Source: Achatina immaculata
Lineage: Eukaryota > Mollusca > Gastropoda > Stylommatophora > Achatinidae
Length of the DNA: 64,000 bases
Assembly (NCBI GenBank): GCA_009760885.1
Contig: CM019721.1
Coordinates: 15,873,696-15,937,695, forward strand
Reading direction: 5' to 3'
Shown here piece by piece: positions 42,735-54,595 of this stretch. How positions within the stretch are numbered: position 1 is the stretch's first letter; each line of letters starts with the position of its first letter. The position numbers and the translations under genes are program-made. The notes below the pieces were generated by a model. That model saw only the letters and a program-made list of their open reading frames with translations, did not search any database and had not been told where the DNA came from.

Positions 42735-42945
42735 CTACACTCTTCCATTCTCTTTAAATGCACGAATCATCTCAGTCTGTTGTTTTTCATAATGGTTGTT
42801 ATAAGAGGAGAGTTAAACAATCTGTAGATTTCTTTGTTACTTCTTATCTTCCGTTGTTGTGTTATAGGGTCTTTTACCGGTCCACATATTCTTCTATGGA
42901 TAAAGCATAGATCATACTGACAATAAATCATCATTTTCAGTTCAA
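42735..42945 (-). mobile_element. LINE C-terminal fragment (element C relative)
   Basis: Minus: HRRICGPVKDPITQQRKIRS followed by NKEIYRLFNSPLITTIMKNN RL. Same order as element C's LRRIFGPIKDTNSGEWR-x-R block at 5850-5910, then the usual K-x-NRLRW-(F/A)-GH lead-in. Both ends are cut. Confidence 0.6.
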
Positions 42946-43309
42946 TGTTTTCTATTCTGAATCTACACTGCAAGATCAGATGTTTCTGAAGAGTTAACAA
43001 TCTCAGTTTATGGCACTGTGTGAAAAATGATGCATTCGAAAAATGAGGTACCATAACATACAAAGCAAACTTCGAGGAACAAGAGATGAAGTGGTCAAGT
43101 CACTTCATCACACTATAGCGGAATTACTATACAGTTAGCTTCATTGTTAATTTATGAGACCAACAATAATAATTCTCTTTTACATTCTTTTCTGTGTAAG
43201 TCTTTTCCTTGTCGCTCTGCTTTACGCTATTTCTTAGTCATAGAAAACTGCTGATCTTATAGTTGTTTTGTAGATTACCTCTTGATGTAATATATATTAA
43301 AAGTTAACT

Positions 43310-43640
43310 GGGATTTCAATGCAAAAAGAGAGGACGCCCACTGATACCTCATTAAGAAGGAAAGTCTTCATGAAAAGTCACAGTCAGTTGATAAACTTAT
43401 GATTGGTCTGCGGAATGTAGAATAGCAGAATACATTTTCAGAGGAAAGACATTCACAAACAGACGTGGGAAAAAATATTTAAGTAGATTACATATTAACT
43501 AACATCAAGGACGGGACGCTCATATGAAACTAGATGGTTAGAAGTGGAGCAGAATATAGCCTTGATCATGATTTAGTTGGAGCAAAATGAAAAATACAGC
43601 CAAGTCAGTTCTTTTAACACAGAAATCATACGCAGTGAAT
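43310..43640 (+). mobile_element. LINE endonuclease fragment (element C-like)
   Basis: DFNAKREDAH, KESLHEKSQSVDKLMIGLRN, VDYILTNIKDGT and SGAEYSLDHDLVGAK in neighbouring frames: the GDFNAK, NQIDYIL and SDHDLV endonuclease motifs in order. Decayed; the RT is absent. Confidence 0.6.
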
Positions 43641-43699
43641 AAATAAGACGACCTAAAAACAAAATAATTAATGTAAAATTTTAAGATGACAAGTAAATG

Positions 43700-44160
43700 C
43701 GAAAGTCCTGAAACAGATGAGCAAGAAAATATGGGTCTAAACCGGATACATAACATGTCTTTTTGTCCTTATCATGGAGATTGCCCAAAATAGCCTTCTT
43801 TTCTATACCCCTTTTTTCACTCATTAAATTTGCTGAATGGACAATCAAACAGGTTTGTCTCAAAATTTTTTTACAGAGATAAGAGAAATGGCGACTAAGG
43901 AAAAAATTGGTTCTAGTAATGAAAGTGGACGGAGGTGTATGGCTCTTTTTTACAAAGAGATAGAAAGAGTAAGGAAGCTTGGGAAGAATGACAGAAAGCA
44001 AGATAAGTAAATACAAATTAAATACAAATGAAGAGCATATAACAATCCAATATTTTCCCAAAAGCCTTTTCAAGGTTCACATAAAGAAACAACACAAAAG
44101 ATAAAAACATGAAAAATAAATGAAAAATATGGACAAAGCTTCTTGGTCTCCTGCTATGGA
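43700..44160. repeat. Dispersed repeat shared with 2.3-2.6 kb
   Basis: 43920-44150 resembles 2340-2600 (AAAGA-GATAGAAAGAGT..., AATCC-ATATTT-CC-AAAGCCTTTTCAAGG, then A-rich). The minus strand has a 130-codon open frame at 44073-43681 of no recognised family. Possibly a Penelope-like 3' region, unproven. Confidence 0.45.
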
Positions 44161-44364
44161 AGGCAGATACAAAATGCGTCCATGTAGACGTACGAAAGCG
44201 CAAAGTGTTATAGTCTCGTAAATTAAGTATAAAGGTTGCGTAAACAACATAAAATTACCATGGAATATTTCTATGAAGGTTGCATAAGCAATATAGAATA
44301 TATCTATGACGGTTGAGTGAGCAACACTTGATTATATTACATATCTATTAAATGTGTAGTTAGT

Positions 44365-44765
44365 GTACCTTAACAAAACAGCTGAGAAACACATAAATGC
44401 CTTTGATTGTAAATGCTACAGAAGTGTTTTTCAAATATCATAGACACGTAAAAGAACAAATATATCCATACTACAAGAACTTAATATTGAAGAAGGCTGG
44501 CTAGTAAAGAGAATTAAAGTGAGAAAACTTAAATATTTTGGACACATTAAATGTCATGATAATTTAGATAAGACCATTTTGGAAGGGTATATAATGGGAA
44601 AAAGAAATAGAAGAAGACCAATGCGAAGATGGTTGCAAGACATCGTTGATGATCTGCAAATGGATGCATCAGCAGCAGGGCATCTTGCTCACAACCGAGA
44701 GGCCTACAGGAGTGCTGTTTGGGAGGCAAAGTTCCGCAAGGGACATGCACATGAATGAATGAATG
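44365..44765 (+). mobile_element. Element A 3' fragment with a good C-terminal frame
   Basis: NKTAEKHINAF, a frameshift, LNIEEGWLVKRIK, RKLKYFGHIKCHDNLDKTIL, GKRNRRRPMRRWLQDIVDDL, QMDASAAGHLAHNREAYRSA, VWEAKFRKGHAHE, then an AATGAATGAATGAGT tail. It is upstream of OATP exon 1. Confidence 0.85.
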
Positions 44766-46429
44766 AGTTGGATGTTATAACCTTGATTAAAAAAGGTGTT
44801 TAATTGGTTATGTTGATTAATTATTAAGCGTTCTCTTTGTTGATGGTAGCTGAGTGTTTTGTGTATTGTGTGTTGCTAATAGTGTCGGTGTCGATCAGTG
44901 TTGTTATCGGAGTTTTGGGTAATAAACAGCCGTTGCTTTAGATTATAGTGATTTAGGCGTCAGACATGGCCAGACGACACAAGCTTGGGGCAAAAGATTT
45001 GGGGCTTCTATCAGGATCTGGACAGGACTGCGGACTGTGCCATGTCGACAAGGATCAGGATCTGATGTGACCAACAACCTCACACATAGAAGAAGAAGAA
45101 GAAGTTGTGAGTAGTTTGCTATGTTCTATGCTGTCATTGGTTATATTAATGAATTGTAATTTATGTATTAGAACTGTTAAAATCCCTGGTGGCCAGACTG
45201 ATAAATTTTTTAGCTGGAGTCTGGGCTAAAATATTTGCTAAGGGAGAAAATTCCGGGAATCATTTTTACGGTGATACTAAATAAAAATTGGAGACTGCAC
45301 AGTCCGGTGAATGGTGGATCCCGAGAGAATTAGTCTTCCTGTCTTAACGTATATAAAACACAGCCAAGAGCACAAACAAAATTAACCATATTTTCCCATC
45401 ATTCATGTCATGTTTATGTAGAGTTACTTTCCTCAACTGACCTATGTTGAAGGAGTCATGTCTAGGGAAATAAAAGCCATTAAACTGAATTACGAGTACC
45501 ATGGCTTTCCTTTGAGTCATCCTTGTTGAAGAGTTGGTGTTCTTCATTCAGGTTGTCGGGGGTTGACATACGCCTTGTATGGCCACACAAACGCCTAGTA
45601 CGGCCACATACGCAAACACAGTTGCACGGTCACAGAATGACTGGATGAGTGTGTCTATTATAATTTCTGTAGTTATAGAAATGCTTCATCGAATGTGTTG
45701 TAACAGGTTTAGATGTTTGTCTTGCTTCAGAGAAAATAAAATTGAATCAAAAGTGGAAATAACTATTTTGAATGAAAAAAAAACTTTGTAGTGTGCAAAT
45801 ATTGAAATAAAAATAAATGTATTAAGTTCGTCTGTGAACTATCACGCAGCCACCAGAGCATCCTTTCATCTCTCACTAGAACCATCGGCATTGGCCACAA
45901 TATCCACAAATATTGAATCGGAGCGGGCAAGACTACATTGGTTGAACTTTAGGAGCTGGTAAGACCAATGAATCAAGGGAGATAAAACAATATCACTGTC
46001 GCCAACGCATGATGGATTATTGAGAATAATCGACTGATTAACATTGTCACTGATGAAGGTCTACAAGACGCGCCACTTGTGTCGTTAGTGGAAGTTAGAC
46101 TTATCCTTTGTCATGGTTGAGAATTGTGACTGCGCTGGACCCTCTTTCAAAAAATCTTAAATACTTGCGGAAGGACGAAAGAATTGAGGTTCTTTTTGAA
46201 AATTCTAGCCAACATGAAAATGTAAGCAGTTTGGTAACACACATGGTTAAAAACCACCTCGAAAGAAAATGGGAATGTAAGAACAGTCATCATTCTCTGA
46301 ATATGAGCCACTGATACCATGCGCCCTCCTACACGAAAACGGCTGTTGAACGAGACAGACTCGAGAAACAAACTAACACTGACTTTAAATTCCTGGCAGA
46401 TGAAAGATTACCCGATACCTTATATATCT
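44766..46429. other. Mostly unassigned; one GAA-tailed repeat-like segment
   Basis: 44870-45110 ends in (AGA)n after GAACGGGCT-free, GC-richer sequence with a Gly/Ser/Asp/Cys-rich frame, and looks like the end of a transposon with an AGAAGAAGAAG tail; 58850-58975 ends in a similar tail. 45600-46430 shows no recognisable coding or repeat content. Confidence 0.35.
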
Positions 46430-49283
46430 TATATCTTATATCATTCCCGTGGCGTTAAACGTCACATAGGAATCGCAATGTAGTTCGCCAATTTTTCCTG
46501 TTTTCGGCGAGCTTTTCAACCTCATCAAAGGATTCTATGCCTATTAATTTGGGCTCTCTTATCAATGTCCTCTTCAGAGTTTCACGTGGTCTGCCTTTTT
46601 TTTTCTTCGGTCTGTTGTGTTCCACTTGATAGCTTGTTTCTCTGATCGTTTCTTCTCATCACGTGACCAACAAATGTCTATCTTTTCCTGATCACCCTTG
46701 AGACTGGTTGTTGTTCAGTCATCTGTCTTATCTCTGTGTTTAATTCGTTCAACTTGATGCAGAGTATTTTCCTCAAGCATTTGTTTTCAAAAGAGTCTAA
46801 TTTCTTTTCTATTTCTTTAGTTGTGTTCCAGCTTTCGCATGCATAAATGAGGGTGGATATTACATTTGAATTGAGTAGTTTTAACTTGGTTTTTGTGCTT
46901 ACAACTTTTGAATGCCAAATGTTCTCAAGATTCTTGAAGATCGATGCTGCTTTTTGCAAATCTAGTTCTAACGTCCTTTCTGGTGTCACCATCCTGGTCT
47001 ATGTAGTTGCCAATGTATTGCAAATTGATTGACGTCTTCACTATCTGTCCCTTCTAAGTTTCATTATTTTTGTTTTTGTCCTTGTTAATTTCAAGTCATA
47101 TTTTGCTAGCCAGTGAAGACAGGATATCTGTTTTTTTCTTGCATGGAATTCACATTGTTACTGATAAGAGTTATATCATCAGCAAAATAAAGATCTTCTA
47201 GTTGGGTCCCATGTACCCGTGTTACCTGTGCAGCATTTTTTCATTATGAAGTCTGTTGCAATTCCAAAAAGCAAACGAGATAGTATATATCACTGTTTCA
47301 ATCTGAAACCATTTGCTCATCTCTTCTTCTGTTTTGACTGCACAAACATAGCCAACGTAGAAGTCCTTAACGATGTTGACAATTTTTAGATGGTATTCTA
47401 TACAGTCTTAAAATTCTCCACATTGAATCTATGTGTATGTTATTAAATGCCTTTTTAAAGTCTATAAAGTTCAGTATTAATGGTTTCTGCTTTTCAATGT
47501 GTTCTTCAAGTATTATTCTTAGAGAAAAAACCTGATCGAGGCAGCTTCTCCCTTTTCGAAATCCTGCTTGTTCGCTCATTGCAGTATTCCCTATATCTTT
47601 AAGTCTATTCAAAATGACCTTGCAAAATACTTCTGGCACAACTGATATTAATGTTACTCCTCTCCAATTGTTACAGTCGCTAAGGTTGTCCTTTTTTGTT
47701 GATTTTTTAACAATGATTCCTTTTTTCCATTTAGAAGGGACCTTTTCTTCTTTCCGAATCTTATTACACATTCTCTGTAGTTGTCTCACGTTGTCACTAT
47801 TTTAACATTTTAACATTTTGGGTGTTATTTCATCTTCACCTGCAGCTTTGCTGTTAGCCATTGAATTCACTGCTGTTTCAATTTCATGCAATGTAATTTC
47901 ATCTAGGTTTACATTTAGTTGTTGGGTTGGTCGGTTTCAAGATTTATCAGTTCTTTTAGGTGTGGTCGATTAAGTATTTCTTGGAAGTGTACAACCCATC
48001 TTTCGTTTTGGTTTTTACTTGATGTTAAAATGGTTCCGGTTTTGTTAAAGACTGGTCTATCTTTAGATGTAATAGTACCTGTTAGCCATTTGGTTGTTAT
48101 ATAAAGTTTTGCTGTCTCCTGTCTTTGCTGCTTTCTCTGCCTCTTTCGCCATATTGTCTATTTATTCTCTTTTATCCCTTTTAGCTGAACTTTTTACTTT
48201 ATTGCCTATTTCTTTGTACTTTGCTTTCGCCAGATCTTTTCCAAGATCTGTCTTTACATTCAACATGTTTAATTTGGCTGCTCGTCTTTCATGCATGCAC
48301 TTCCATGTATTTTCTGATATCCATGCTTTTCTATTTTTTTTATCAGTCCAGCGCTTGCTTTTGCTGCTGTGATTATGGCTGTGCTGTAAGAATTCCATAA
48401 TTCATCTATATCTATCTCCTCAATTTCACTGAGTGTTGTGGAATGATTGGCAAGTTCCTGATTGAAATTACTGTTAGTACTTTCTGCTTGTAGGCTGTGG
48501 CTGTTTATCTTTCTGTGTATTTATTTCTTGTGTTGACTTTTCAGTTTTAGTTTTATTTTTTCTATACACAGATTGTGATCACTGTTGACATCTGCACCCC
48601 TGTATGCCCTTACATCTATCAGAGAAGTTCTGTATTGCTTTCTGGTACAAACATGATCTATCTGGTTTCTAGTTTTATCATCTGGAGATATCCATGTTGT
48701 TTTATGTATCTCTTTGTGTGGAAATATTGTGCCTCCAACGACCGTGCCTTCTGTTAGACATATTTCAATTAATCTTTCTCGATTCTGATTTACCACGTCA
48801 ATCCCTTTCTTCCCCATTACTTTTTCGACGTCAGTGTTATCTTTCCCTATCTGAGCGTTGAAATCCCTCATAGCAATTAGGATGTTGTGTTTACGGACTT
48901 TGTTAATGATTTGTTGTAGTTGGTGATAGAAATCGTCTTTCACCTCATCATCTGCATCGTTCGTGGGTGCATAACACTGTATGATTGTCATTCTTCCGTG
49001 TCTCAGGTTGTATCGTGCTCTTTATACGACTGTTCACTGGTTTCCATTCTACAAGGCTCTTTGCTACTAAATTTGACATAATTATACCTAGTCCTTTTTT
49101 ATGTTTCCCGTTGTCTCTGCCTGAAACTTACCGTTTTCCTCCGATCTTTTACCTGCTTCTGGCCATCGCATTTCACTGATGCCCAGTGCGTCTAGGTGGT
49201 ATCTCTCCATTTCTTTGATAACTGAGTAGTTCTTACGTTCCAGAATCCAGCCTTTGTCACATTTTTAGGGCCGACGAATAGTG
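46430..49283 (-). mobile_element. Element B LINE, longest copy: endonuclease, reverse transcriptase, C-terminal domain
   Basis: Minus, about 2.85 kb, apparently reaching the 5' end (TTCGTCGGCCC, then GFWNVRT). Endonuclease 48991-48521: MTIIQCYAPTNDADDEVKDD, MRDFNAQIGKDNTDV, TWISPDDKTRNQIDHV, NSDHNLCIEKIKLKLKSQ. The G of the GDFNA box is R. The linker has RAAKLNMLNVKTDLGKDLAK. RT: GVTLISVVPEVFCKVILNRL, AGFRKGRSCLDQVFSLRIIL, LYFADDITLIS. C-terminus: STLIYACESWNTTKEIEKKL. Frameshifts split it. The 3' tail is (TATATCT)n-like at 46430-46450. This copy defines the family best. Confidence 0.88.
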
Positions 49284-49430
49284 TTATGAAGTCTATTGCA
49301 ATTCCAAAAAAGCAAAGGAGATAGTATACATCCTTGTTTCACGCCTGTTTCAACCTGGAACCATTCGCTCATCCCTTCTTCTGTTTTGACTCCACAAACA
49401 TATCCATTGTAGAGGTCCTTGAGCTCTCCG
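49284..49430 (-). mobile_element. Element B reverse transcriptase fragment
   Basis: Minus: LKDLYNGYVCGVKTEEGMSE, WFQVETGVKQGCILSPLLF. Begins exactly where the 5' end of the long copy stops (49283), so either a second copy or a rearranged piece of the same locus. Confidence 0.75.
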
Positions 49431-49850
49431 GAGTTGGCGTCCCTGATGCTCGGTTGTTTTTTTTTTTTTGCGAGTTTCCATAACCAGTTATTTTTACCCA
49501 TCTAGAGTCGCCTCTAGGTAGGTCGCAAGATAATGTTGTTAGCCTTATGTCCAACTCCAGATACAGGATATGTCAGATCAGGCGAAATACCGTTAGTTTG
49601 TACTTGCCGGCAAGAGAGTTTACAAAAAATAGAAGCTACGGGAGGTTAAATACCCTGTTCTGGCTAAGTCAGCTAGACAATATTTAGCATCCCCAAATGC
49701 TGCTGTCTTTTGTGAACATTCTGTTTCTGGATATGTTAGAAAAAGCATCACCTGAACCGATCACAGTAAATAAAGTAGTCTCCCCAAACAATTGGCTCAG
49801 TAAACAATTTAATAGCATAGATTCAGTTATTTCTTATCTTCATATGATTG
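49431..49850. other. Unassigned
   Basis: Contains a T13-14 run at about 49457 and no recognised feature. Confidence 0.4.
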
Positions 49851-50345
49851 CATTGGAAATGAAATTGAGATTTGTAAAAATCCTGTATCTATCTTGTTGT
49901 ACTGTACGGAGTAGAAACCCGGACTGTAAGCAATAAGTTCAGGATTAAGAGAAGGATTAATGCAGCACAAATATGGATCTGCATAAAATTAGATTATATA
50001 TCATGGAGAATGAAAAGAACAGATGCACAAGTTTTAGAACAGCTTCAAGTGCAATTTGAACTTCTCAAAGAAATAAAGATCAAGAAAACAAAATACACTG
50101 GCCATATCATATGACATGCTCTATACCGAAGAACATACTAGAAGGAAATGTGAGAGGAAAATAAGAGCGAGTGGTAGACCGAGATTTACATGGAAAGATA
50201 ACGTACAAGAATGGACAGGATATAGTCCGGCTGATTGCACTACCAAGGCGAGGGAACAGGCAAATGAAGAATCCTTATTTTTAAGTTTCATTCTGAAGAT
50301 GGCACATGATGGTGATGATGACATTGTGATATGGTTTAAAAAGAA
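49850..50345 (+). mobile_element. LINE C-terminal fragment (element F)
   Basis: Plus strand in several frames: FRIKRRINAAQIWICIKLDY, ISWRMKRTDAQVLEQLQV, LLKEIKIKKTKYTGHIIRH, then ILEGNVRGK-x-RASGRPRFTW and DGT near 50310. The R-R-ML-(x)-SW ... GH(I/V)-R-H ... LEGN-GKR-GRPR-x-W order of post-RT LINE domains is clear. Family assignment is open. Confidence 0.6.
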
Positions 50346-50469
50346 AGATTAATTTTAGCTGTTTACTGATTAATGTTTCATTGATTATTCAAATATTTAT
50401 GTTTTATACAAAATTGTTGTTAAATTAAGTGACAGAATTGACTATGTAACATCTATTTTACTCCTGTGA

Positions 50470-51030
50470 ATGGTTCAAGATTGAAACAGGCGTAAAACAA
50501 GGATGCATATTATCTCCCTTGCTTTTTGGAATTGCCATAGACTTCATAATGAAAAGATGGTGCACAGGTAAAACGGACATTAATTGGGTACATGAGACCC
50601 AACTGGAAGATCTTTATTTTGCTGATGACATAACTCTTATAAGTGACAATGTGAAATAAATGCAAAAGAAAAAACAGATACCCTGTCTTCAATGGCTAGT
50701 AAAATACGACTTAAAATTAACAAATATAAAACAAAAATAATGAAACTTCTCTTAAGTACGAAGAAAAAATATACGAAGAAAGAACAGCTGTTGAAGAAGT
50801 AAACCAATTTGCACATCTCGGCAGCTAAATAGACCAGGATGGTGACACAAGAAAAGAATTTAGAATTAGAATTAGAATTGCAAAAGCAGCACTGACCTTC
50901 AAGAATATTGAGAACATATGGCATTCAAAAGTTATAAGCACAAAAACTAAGTTAAGATTATTCAATTAAAATGTAATATGCACCCTCATTTATGCATGTG
51001 AAAGCTGCAAAACATCTAAAGAAATAGACT
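50470..51030 (+). mobile_element. Element B LINE fragment, cut at its 3' side
   Basis: FKIETGVKQGCILSPLLFGI then AIDFIMKRWCTGKTDINWVH, LEDLYFADDITLISDN, VEEVNQFAHLGS, NIENIWHSKVISTKTKLRLF, ACESCKTSKEID. The FADD box is intact. The copy ends at 51030, where Helitron-like sequence takes over. Confidence 0.82.
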
Positions 51031-51235
51031 ATATTCACTATAATATTAATTTAACTCAAAGCTTGATTATATACAAAGTATTTATTTTCACCACCAGGAG
51101 CAGGAATAAATAATTTCTTTAGTGAACCCACACTTGAATAAGCAACATAAGGTTTTCCGTGGGAGAAACATGGCGATCTCAAATCCACTCCGCAGTATTA
51201 ATAATTAATAAATTCCAGGGCAACGCCGGGTAATC
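51031..51235 (+). mobile_element. Helitron-like 3' end
   Basis: Reverse complement of 38742-38940 with moderate divergence, ending GGGCAACGCCGGGTAATCAG then CTAG|T at 51236. GGGCAACGCCGGG-like sequence can form the short GC hairpin expected just before CTAG. It shows the same terminus at a second site. Confidence 0.65.
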
Positions 51236-51895
51236 AGCTAGTCTTTTATACAGACGGATCATTGCGCAGGGTAACTAGAAACAGTTGGGGTTTTGTAGCA
51301 TACCGAGGAGGTAAAACACTGAAACTCATGGCTGGTACTTGTACAAACACCTGCTCAAGTATGCGCATGGAAAAAGAGGCCATCACAAAAGCATTAAAAT
51401 AGTTAGTGACACAGAAAACACACTGCATCATCATCATTATCTACTTTCAAAATCTATGAAAGAAAGTGGAACACAAAGCCGTTACAAGTGAATGCAAGCA
51501 ATAATTAATAAATCCCACACCAAAAACATCAAATGGATATATTTTCCTGGACATGCCAGAGTCGACGGAAACGACAAAGCTAGCAGCACGGGCCAAACCA
51601 CGGGCCCTCATCAAAATGGACAAATTGGACTTAAGAAACATCTCGGCGAACAAATGCAGAACAACTTCCTCGAAAGGACGTATCACATACGACTCAATAC
51701 ATTACATAGCCAAGGGTAGTGATTGTAAATCCCAGTTAAATACTAGATCACGGGCATCGCACAGTCAAAACAACACTGGAATCACCTCCCTAAAAACACT
51801 GAAGGAAATCTTGATGTCAAACACATACGGGCAAGCTCCAAATTTAATGAAGCCGCCCCTCAGGACCAATAACAAAGCTAGGCCCATTTTTACAG
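51236..51895 (+). mobile_element. LINE RNase H domain and tail (element E-like)
   Basis: FYTDGSLRRVTRNSWGFVAY, TNTCSSMRMEKEAITKALK, a stop, then IKWIYFPGHARVDGNDKA and a post-RNase H tail. The TDGS, ME(x)EA and GHA-V-GN-KAD boxes fit the RNase H of R1/Jockey/I-type LINEs. Frameshifts and stops are present. Confidence 0.75.
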
Positions 51896-52375
51896 TTACA
51901 ACCGCCACATTCCAACAGTAGTCGACAAGTACAGATGTGTTCCGGTTGCCTAGATGCTTTCTTTTCATTGCTGACATATCTTGGTTTTAAGCGCTCCCCA
52001 TGTTCGTCACAGCAGTACAGTTTTGGAGGAAGAAACCAAGCTGAGAATCAAGGAAGTCGATCTTGAGTGATTTGTTGCAACCTAAGTGTTGATAGGTTAT
52101 CAGATGTTCATCAACAACCACAACATAGTTTTCAGCATTTAGATTTCTCAGGAAATTGTGAATAACAAATTTCAAGATTTCTCTACCTGCTTTCTCATTC
52201 CCTTGATGAACTGAATCGAAGTGTCAGTCCTTGAGCAGTTCACGAATCTGAGGGCCAACAAATATTCTTTCCTTGATCTTAGAACCAGTCTTTCTGTCTG
52301 TCTGTCTGTCTCTCTGAACTTTAAGTTCCAAGGGAACATATGATTTCCGCAATGTTTTTCCACAAACGCCTGTCC
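51896..52375 (-). pseudogene. Fragment of a widespread transposon-like arthropod protein (DYCW motif)
   Basis: Minus: RIFVGPQIRE near 52270, HNFLRNLNAENYVVVVDEHL, LGCNKSLKIDFLDSQLGFF, then DMSAMKRKHLGNRNTSVLVD followed by YCWN. From memory, the order FVGPQI ... NFLGN-x-KAENY ... LGCNMS-K-HFL-SHL ... DYCWTL occurs in many uncharacterised, highly repeated arthropod proteins. Frameshifted, C-terminal part only. The enzyme type is not known to me. Confidence 0.5.
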
Positions 52376-52609
52376 TTTGCCTTTTTTTCCGGTCTTGCCC
52401 AGGTGAGCCCTCTATTGCTCAACATCCTCTCTTTTGTTTTTCTCCATGTCTCTTTTGTCTACCCTCACTTACCCTTGTAAATCATTTTTGTCAATTTGCC
52501 TCTTTGATGTCGAGCAGTTTTTCCCAACTTTTTAAAAAATATCTCCTCACTGTTTGTATCTATAAAAGGCCCTGCTCCAGGTTTCCAAACTTTACCTGCA
52601 TCGCTTGTT

Positions 52610-53510
52610 TCTTCTTCTGGTAAATTCAGACGAGAAGACCCAAAAGAGATCGTGTATGAGATGGCAAAAATATCCTACCATAGAAAGAGCAGAGGATGAG
52701 AAAAAGTTTTGACTAATGAAATAAACGTGCAAAAAAACATTCCAGATTACAAGAATTTAGACAAAGAAATACGCAGAATTTGCCGCAAGGAAAAGGAAAG
52801 ATAGCTAGATAACAGCTGCAGAAAAATAGAAGAGATGGAGAAACATCAGAAGACAGGCGAGATGTATGAAGAAATTAAGCACCAGAGATACGAATCAGGG
52901 AGGCTGCCTTAAAACAGACAGGGACAACTCTTGGTGGAATTCTCAAACATAAATGAAAGATGGAAGGAATTTGTACATCAGCGAGCTTTACGCGGATAAC
53001 ACTAATTTACATAAATGATGAGACTGGCCCAACAATACTAAAAATCAGAAGTAAAAGAGGCCATGAGAACAGTGAAAAGTAGAAAAGCTACTGGACTGGA
53101 TAACATCAGCATAGAAATATTGGAAGTCGTATAAGAATTTGGAATAGAGAACATCACAAATTTTTATAACGATATATACAACAGAGGATACCCACCACGG
53201 GACTTAAAAACTTCAGTATTTATAAAAAAAAAACAACAACAAAAAACAAATTCAGTAGAATGCACCGACTTTAGAACAATAACTTTAATGAGCCATATGA
53301 CAAAGATAATATGTACAATAATTATAGAGATAATAAGAAACAAAATAAATGTGGAAATCAGTGATCAGCAACTTGGATTTTAGAAGAGACAGCGGAAAAA
53401 GAGAAGTGATACTAAGCATTTGGATGATAATTTTAAAATACATGCTCGTAAAAAAGATATCTATACTTGTTTTATAGATTACACAATGGCATAAGATACA
53501 ATATAAAATA
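52610..53510 (+). mobile_element. RTE-like LINE linker and reverse transcriptase start (element D relative)
   Basis: RKSRG-EKVLTNEINVQKN, KTGEMYEEIKHQRYESG, VKEAMRTVKSRKATGLDNIS then IEILEVV, FGIENITNFYNDIYNRGYPP, FRTITLMSHMTKIICTIIIE, INVEISDQQLGF, and KKDIYTCFIDYTMA near 53450. Stops interrupt it. It breaks off before the YADD box. Confidence 0.72.
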
Positions 53511-53696
53511 GAATTCGTTGGGTTCATCATTTGTGACACATAAACATTGTTCACAAATTCGAAATTTAGCTATATTATACTCACACTATGACAGAAAATG
53601 TTTAAATCTACACTGACTGCACTAGATCCACAACAAATCTCTATTATCTCTATCTCGAGATCTTCCTTCGACTGGATCTTAACTACTAATCGCATG

Positions 53697-53735
<39 letters not shown>

Positions 53736-54595
53736 ACCGACTCTGTCTTCTCTATCTGTCTCTTATTATGTTCTTCCTCTTCTCTATCCGCGTTTCTCTC
53801 TCTTATAACCCCGTTTCGTCAGCTGTCCTGAGAGTGGTCGAAGACTTGGTCCCCAGTTGGCATTTTTCTTGTTCCTGATTGGGCTCCCTGATAAGTCGTT
53901 AACTAAATCCTTCCCTTTAGTCATTTTATTGGTCAGCTGGTCTATTCACGTGTTCAGTTTGCGTCCTGACATCCTATCAGCAATTTTGGTGCGTCAGCTG
54001 TGTTAATCCGTCTATTCAATTGTCATGGGGGTATTATCCAGTCCACCATCTATTTCGTGGCGTAGGTATCAGGGATTAGTCTGTTCTCTACTTGTATTAT
54101 GTCGTTGCTTCATTGCATCTTGTATTTCTGTGTATCCACTTAGTTTTACTACAGTTCCCAGTATCCTGTTGTAATATTACTTACTAATACTGTGGGAGTT
54201 CATCTCTTACCGGTTCTAAAGTTTTCCATCTGGTTACCTTCGTTCCCTAGCTATACTCACTAATCAATACTACTACTACTACTAATAATAATAATAATAA
54301 ATTGGTTTACAAGAAACTGTGTTGCATAAAGATCTATCCCCATGTCTCCCAGATGCAGAGAAAACAGCAACACTTTCCGCATTACGAATAAATAACCATC
54401 AGATCTCCACAAATCTGGCAGTGATGGTGCTCAGATTTAATTGCTTCGAGAATCAATTTCGTATTTGTATGTCTCCTTCATTGTACAACATGACCTAGAA
54501 ATGGGTAGAGAATTTTGCACAACAAAGTAGCTTCCAAGATTAACTTGGATGAGTTTCTGAGAAGTCTCCAGTCCTGTAAATTATGTTCCATCATC
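53511..54595. other. Unassigned, with CT and ATA microsatellites
   Basis: (CT)n at 53701-53734 and a (CTA)n(ATA)n tract at 54265-54300. The GTGCGTCAGCTGTGTTAATC segment near 53989 resembles 57073-57140 and, with the CT tract, hints at a shared repeat. No gene seen. Confidence 0.4.

Noticed and set aside
43681..44073. 130-codon minus-strand frame as a host gene
   Set aside because: It overlaps a dispersed repeat, has no recognisable domain, and lacks splice or promoter support.
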